Shown here one piece after another: positions 59,251-64,000 of a stretch of DNA of 64,000 nt. Origin of the DNA: Lineus longissimus (taxonomy: Eukaryota; Nemertea; Pilidiophora; Heteronemertea; Lineidae); the NCBI RefSeq assembly GCF_910592395.1, contig NC_088316.1:6450001-6514000 (forward strand). Reading direction: 5' to 3'. The position numbers were made by a program, and so were the translations under genes. The notes below the pieces were generated by a model. It saw only the letters and a list, made by a program, of their open reading frames with translations, was not told the origin of the DNA and made no database searches. How positions within the stretch are numbered: position 1 is the stretch's first letter; every line of letters starts with the position of its first letter.

Positions 59251-60179
59251 GTCCCTGATCACAATCGTCACAGCACTTGAATGACCGCTTAACAGAAACG
59301 GATGTACTCGGATAGTGCCCCGGTGATGAGGGATCGATTCTGGGGTCGGCCGCAAGGGCAAGCGAGACAAAATTTAACGTCACGTCCCAGACGTCCAGGG
59401 GGGACGGTAGTTTTGGGGCGACGGTAGTTTTGCGGCTCGTTTTCTTATACATGTACAAACAAAATACTGCTGCTTTGCCTCTCCCGAATTGCAGCTTTCG
59501 AGCACCTATTTTTCTGAAGAATTAGGAATCTGTACGAGCTACGAACGACTAATTCGGTCATAAAGTCACCCTGTGGACATTCATTTTCGACGACACTTGT
59601 TGATAATTATTCATTATACGGGACATTTTTAAAACATGATCATTCGACATTAATTGTCATGCATGAACTTAATTGAACCTTCGATTTAGCCGTTTCATAA
59701 GGCCTGCGAAAGTTGCCTATTGATACGCTTGACGAAAGCGTTGGGATTCATATACTCATGTATCAATTTCTCCTCCAAAGCAGAATAGTACTGCCAAGAT
59801 AGCCAAGAACATACAAGTAGACAATTTATATGCAAGCAATACTCCAAGGATACTCCAAAATCTAGACTGCAACTTATTCCGGCCCTTCAGGTTGCGAAGG
59901 TGAAATCAATTTCCCCAGACGAGTGGTAACACGAACCTTCGAATGGACATGTCTACTATACCCTGTTTAAACATGCATTGGCTCCCGCTATTGGAAGTCT
60001 GGGTTATGTTTCAGGCAATACGTAATACTTCTTGTGTCGACTCAAAGTTGTCTTAGCACATGCGAGACTGAGCAGCATAGATGGATGTGTAAAAGGAACA
60101 TTGGTATCGTCAAAAATAAAATAAAGACTAGTCTTTATGAATTCTTGGTAATATTAAGGGTACATGCAGTTGGTAAAAC
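59251..60179. other. Spacer after unit C, no gene
   Basis: The 161-codon minus frame at 58973-59458 lies partly in the duplicated flank and is not recognised. No repeats seen apart from a short palindrome AAAGACTAGTCTTT near 60122. Confidence 0.45.
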
Positions 60180-60430
60180 CAGGCGCCTATATCATAAAGC
60201 CTAATATTGTTCCATTAGGGCTAATGGCATCTTAATGAGGGTCACTTTACGAGCAGGGCATATCAAGAAGGTGCTTTTAAAATATCTAGGTTAATGGTAA
60301 CATTAAGCAGCGTTTCAGGTAGTGCTTTTATCCTGGTTTTTACTAATAGGGCAGCCACAAATCTAATGGAAGGTTGGAGTACCTTTAGTCGGTCATTTGG
60401 CTGCCGGAGTTCGACAGGAGTAGAGACGGA

Positions 60431-61020
60431 ATGTTGCGCTTGATCCAAGGACGTCGGAGGCGGGCAATACATCGAGAACGATTATTTCGGGATCGATTTA
60501 ACCCCCTTGATTCAATGCCGGAATACCTTTTCTTGAAGCGGTATCGATTTCCTAAAGCTATTTGTGTTGATATTTGTCGGGATTTAGCCAATGATATACA
60601 ACATTTGAACGCAACCCACCAAACGGATGGTTGCTTGGGGATTCTGGTTATCCTTCAAAAAGATGGTTGCTGACACCTCTTGCAAATGGAGCTGCTCAAT
60701 CCATCGAAGAAAGGCGCTACCAAAGGAGGGAGATCAAAGCTAGGAACGTGATTGAGAGGTGCAACGGTGTTTTAAAGCAACGTTTTAGATGCCTGCGTAA
60801 GGAAATGCAATATTCCCCTGACAAAGCCTGCTTGATAATTCAAGCTTGCTGTGTTCTCCACAACATCGCAGTCCGAAGCAATATATCAATTGTAGAGGAT
60901 TCCGATGATTCGGATGATTCCGAAAGCGATAGCGATGACGGAGATGATGATTTTCCTGAAAGGTACCGTGATATGACAGGAAATCAGATACGCCAGGATA
61001 CCATAGACACTCTCCGCTGA
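60431..61020 (+). pseudogene. Harbinger transposase with internal deletion
   Basis: The first part (from ATG 60431) reads like the N terminus of HARBI1-type nucleases: RLFRDRFNPLDSM, then RYRFPKAICVDI and HLNATHQT. The second part, in another frame from 60631, is the C-terminal half: LLGDSGYPSKRWLLTPL (second catalytic Asp), RNVIERCNGVLKQRFRCL (catalytic Glu), ACCVLHNIA and an acidic Asp/Ser/Glu tail, stop at 61018-61020. The roughly 130 codons normally between, including the first catalytic Asp (IDGTH region), are missing and the join shifts the frame. A 10-base GATGGTTGCT repeat at 60626 and 60661 lies at the join. HARBI1 proteins are usually near 350 residues. This copy cannot make an active enzyme by itself. 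Confidence 0.85.
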
Positions 61021-61251
61021 TTATCGGACACACGAAGGTGACGTCATGATAAATGACAGTCTTATTGAATAAAATGGCAACTGGTGTTGATACAGGAAAC
61101 TTGTTTTATTTCTATAATTACATCAGTGACCGTAGAGATGGACTGTCGAGGTGTACGAAATATACAAACGAGGCACAATAAATTCAGTTAATTGTCTTGA
61201 ACATTTAAAGACTTGGCAGTTTTGAAAGTCCGAGCATCATTTAAATCTTTA

Positions 61252-61460
61252 AGGGTTGGCTATAGGCATCACCATTTTGGCTCATCTTGAAATCTTAGAG
61301 CAATTCGAACTCCTTCAAAATGATGTGAATACCAATTTCAAGGATGGGACACAGTTCACTGGAAAACAAAGAACTGCATCCCATCCATGAAATGATGGGA
61401 GTTCTAATTGCTCTAAGATTTCAAGTTCTAGCCAAAATGGTGGTGCCTATAGCCAACCCT
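61252..61460. mobile_element. 209-bp foldback MITE inside the Harbinger element
   Basis: Arms of about 65 bases (AGGGTTGGCTATAGGCA, CACCATTTTGGCT, CTTGAAATCTTAGAGCAATT) are inverted around a short centre and flanked by TA on both sides. It sits between the transposase remnant and the Myb gene without touching either. Confidence 0.75.
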
Positions 61461-61495
61461 TAATCACAGCAACAGATGCACAACAAATTCATAAA

Positions 61496-62839
61496 CTAAC
61501 TTGTGTATTGGCATGACGGTTGTGAAGCGACTAAAACAGAAGACGTATAACCCTGTGGAGAAGCTACTACCCCTAATACCGAGGACGAATCTCCGTACTG
61601 TGGGATATAAAATTGATTAAACGGTGTCTTAGACACTTCCAGGGCCAGACGCTGCTCCTCTAATGCCAACCTAAGTCTCTTTTTCAACTTCCAGCCTTTC
61701 CATCTCAATCTTAAGGATTGGATCATTAACGTCTGCCTCACCTTTAGAAGCGAGATATCGTTTCTTCTCAAGGGGGGTGCCTTTGAGCAACATGCACTGG
61801 GCGATTTCTTTTTTACGGTCGGTACCTCAACAGCCATCGCTGAGTCATCATCAGATGTATCGTCACACATTGGTCGCTTAAGTTTCGAGGGCCCGAACTG
61901 TAAGTTGTCACCAGGGGCATTATCAATTCCTGAAAAATTAAAGTTTCTTGTTACTTATATGGGTGCTGCAACTAAGAAATCCTATTGTAGTCAGTGCTCA
62001 TGTGCCTCGGCACGTTAAATGACTCGGCCATTTTTGCGCATAACTAAATCATTCTTCGGAGGCAGCATGTACCAATACATGTAAATCTAAATTTTGCAAT
62101 CAATCATGGAACTCAAATTTAACTGTAAACCCAACGTCATCCTGTATTCCTGATATGTTCTGCTTGAGTGACAAGTTACGATGAGTGGGAAAAGAAGGAT
62201 AACTGTCAAATAATGATATGCTTACCTACCGCAGTACATCTTAGGGGGGATCAGCAGGGTGATTTTCTTGTCTCGAGCTGAGAAATTATCGATAAGGTCA
62301 TTTATTTGCACTTCGGCTTTTCCTCCTCCGGTCTTTGTCCGTGCTCCCTTGGCCTTTGACAGTGCGGATGTTAACGCCTTCTTCACCCTCGTCATTTCAT
62401 TGCTCCACTTTGACTTTATGTTGTCTATGTCCCTATTGTTGCCCTCCACGTTGATGGCGGCATGTAGAGCCTGAAAGCACATAATCAAAGGAACTGTAAA
62501 AGTGCATCAATCCAACATGAGCCGCATGATCCAGCATATCTTACAGAATGAGTTTCTTGGATGCTGTCATTGAAGTTTCAATTTTTAACTTATTTGGAAG
62601 GGTAGTTGAACTGGCGACAGTATTCGGGACACTATACGGTGCCGGTATATTTTTTTAATGAATTACAAATTAATGGACAACTTTTAAAACAGTGTACTTA
62701 CATCGTATAGTCGTTTTTTTTTGTCAAGTGTGTTAGATGGGCAAAATTGGGCAGTCAAAATCGAATAATGATCGGAATAATATTCAATCAGAATATTCAT
62801 TTCGACCTCAGTCCAATTCTTCCCTCGTGGTCTCGGCAT
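61496..62839 (-). CDS. Myb/SANT-like protein of the Harbinger element (3 exons)
   Basis: Exon 1 is 62702-62839 (ATG at 62837-62839, donor GAT|GTAAGT), exon 2 is 62230-62470 (acceptor GTGCTTTCAG|GCT, donor TGCG|GTAGGT), exon 3 is 61496-61929 (acceptor TTTTTCAG|GA). The joined frame is open for 270 residues. Exon 1 gives a Myb/SANT start (KNWTEVEMNILIEYYSDHY), exon 2 completes it (DNIKSKWSNEMTRVKKAL, then ARTKTGGG), and exon 3 has a basic patch and an ALEEQRLALE helix near the C terminus. Such proteins bind the transposon ends and bring the transposase to the nucleus and DNA in Harbinger systems. The alternative donor GTAAGC four bases on would give an immediate stop, so GTAGGT is chosen. The gene looks intact although its partner transposase is not. 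Confidence 0.8.
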
Positions 62840-63236
62840 GTTGTTACAAGTACAACGTCTCGACAGCGACTAGGCACAGGACACAGTTGACAGAGGACAG
62901 ATGACACAGTGGTTCGCCTGAGGCCTTTTATAGCTGGCAGAAACACGTTTACACGTGAAGCTGCATAACAGAGATAAGAGCCTAAATAGATAAACTGATG
63001 ATTTGGTAACACTTCTTTACTTTGCACTTAATCATCATAACACAATGTGTCAAACACGACGCGGCGTTCGAACACATTTTAATGTATGCTCAAAGTAGTA
63101 CACCGTAGAATCGACGGTCCACTAATGTTAATGGAATGGCACGATAAAACCGCTTTATGAAACGATTTAATGGAGTGCCATTACCGTGGACTTAAATCCT
63201 TCCATTAAAGTACCATAATGGAACCCCATTTAAAAT
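62840..63236. promoter_or_regulatory. Subterminal region and promoter side of the Harbinger Myb gene
   Basis: Upstream of the minus-strand Myb gene up to the terminal repeat. 63120-63236 is shared in reverse with 53811-53930, as expected for a conserved element end. No specific promoter motif called. Confidence 0.4.
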
Positions 63237-63254
63237 CTTTATGATATAGGCGCC

Positions 63255-64000
63255 AGGGTCGGTTCGCTTAATGCAGGTTAAGGTCGGTTCGGGCTAGTTA
63301 AAATTCCATTTACACGGTGCGTGTTGGACCCAACAGGTCTCGATCCGGATCGAACCCGCACCGAGTAAATGGGACTATTATATGCAGACCATTATACTAC
63401 CAGTGTATTGCAATTTCACTTAGCCGTTATTTGATAAACCCTGGGATTGGAACACGATATCTATGCTGTAATAATGAAGGAAAAAAAGATGGATCGGTTA
63501 CCTTTGTGAGTTATGAATATTCGCTGTATTGTTAAATGTTAGAACGATTTTATGCTTTTCATTTGATTTGACAAGCATTAATGATTAAAACATTCTCTGA
63601 GCCCATTCCACTAGTTTTCTCGTTATCCATCCAGCAATTACTTGAAACTGACCATGGCGTTTACGATTACGTGAACAGGCACGTCAACTACAACTGCATG
63701 AAGGATATTCCTCCACAGAGTGGATGACTGAAAATCTCTTGCACTTGGAACTATCATACAGTAAGAGTAACGTCGACAAAGCCGGACTCGATAAAAATGT
63801 GGTCATGTCATTGTATGTTTCTTTTATCCGGATTCGTTAAAGGTAGACGATAGGAGCAAGATCTAGCTACCGGAAGTCACCGATATGGGTCGCTGATATC
63901 CCAATATTTCGAATTATTCACGCGGCAATTATGAGTATTATCAAGTAATAGATTAAAGATATGTCTAATCCATTATTGGTGATATATATATGATTATCGC
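63255..64000 (+). repeat. Segmental duplication unit D, 5' flank only
   Basis: Runs with 56573-57500 of unit C at near identity: I count about four substitutions and two small indels over some 720 bases (for example TTCCATTTACAC for TTCCTTTTACAC and one TA step fewer in the last microsatellite). The MITE of C is absent. By position the next receptor start would lie about 270 bases past the window edge. Confidence 0.85.

Larger units (their letters stand above)
60183..63253 (+). mobile_element. PIF/Harbinger DNA transposon, 3.07 kb
   Basis: Terminal repeats GCGCCTATATCATAAAG (60183-60199) and its exact inverse (63237-63253), each followed outward by CAG (60180-60182, 63254-63256), which fits the CWG/TWA 3-bp duplications of Harbinger elements. 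It holds the two genes typical of the superfamily: a DDE transposase (plus strand, damaged) and a Myb/SANT-like DNA-binding protein (minus strand, intact). A small MITE is nested at 61252-61460. The left flank does not match the sister site in unit C, so the duplication is suggestive only. Confidence 0.85.

Noticed and set aside
58973-59458. 161-codon minus-strand frame behind receptor C
   Set aside because: It covers the duplicated non-coding flank; the matching sequence in A and B is not open in the same frame.
60263-60472. Minus-strand frame with LLVKTRIKALPETLLN, also seen at 54846-55037
   Set aside because: The similarity is explained by the shared Harbinger subterminal DNA; no start, splice or family support for a gene.
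62217-62230. Alternative donor GGTAG|GTAAGC for Myb exon 2
   Set aside because: Joining there to exon 3 puts a stop two codons later, whereas GTAGGT keeps the frame open to the end.

Overview
This is a eukaryotic window, most likely from a marine bilaterian invertebrate. It has long non-coding stretches, AT-rich composition, spliced and intronless genes, tRNA-derived SINEs, a CR1/L2-like LINE tail and a dense set of cut-and-paste transposons and MITEs. There are no bacterial operons, ribosome binding sites or CRISPR arrays. The receptor type resembles the peptide-receptor-like rhodopsin GPCRs that are expanded in lophotrochozoans, but the clade cannot be fixed from the sequence.

Region by region. 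1-22.4 kb: no convincing host gene; scattered repeats, a hAT-like MITE, a tRNA-SINE, decayed tandem repeats and the 3' end of a LINE. 22.9-23.9 kb: an intact single-exon EamA transporter of the SLC35G type on the minus strand. 24-29.1 kb: SINEs and small inverted-repeat elements. 29.2-64 kb: a tandem array of at least four related segmental units (A about 29.2-42 kb, B about 44.6-55.3 kb, C about 56.8-59.3 kb, D from 63.26 kb past the edge). Each complete unit carries one intronless class A GPCR of 333 codons. GPCR A and C are open; GPCR B has a single TGG-to-TAG nonsense change at codon 171 and a hairpin insertion where copy A has its TATA-like stretch. Units A and B also carry decayed TM1-TM2 receptor fragments behind the genes. 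Unit D shows only an upstream region nearly identical to that of C, so a fourth receptor is expected just outside the window.

The array has been cut up by transposons, many with readable ends: two MULE-like elements with 9-bp target duplications, one nested in the other; a 573-bp element with an 8-bp duplication whose empty site is kept in the sister unit; a TA-flanked 630-bp element; a 1-kb foldback element; and a 3.07-kb PIF/Harbinger element between C and D. The Harbinger transposase has lost its first catalytic Asp region, while its Myb/SANT partner gene still reads as an intact three-exon gene on the opposite strand.

I found no obviously new biochemical system. The most interesting parts are the receptor array (mosaic copy B, receptors without the usual TM3 cysteine, a predicted next copy), the lopsided Harbinger element, and the sister-unit comparison that makes precise insertion sites visible. 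All similarities were judged by eye; no identities were computed.
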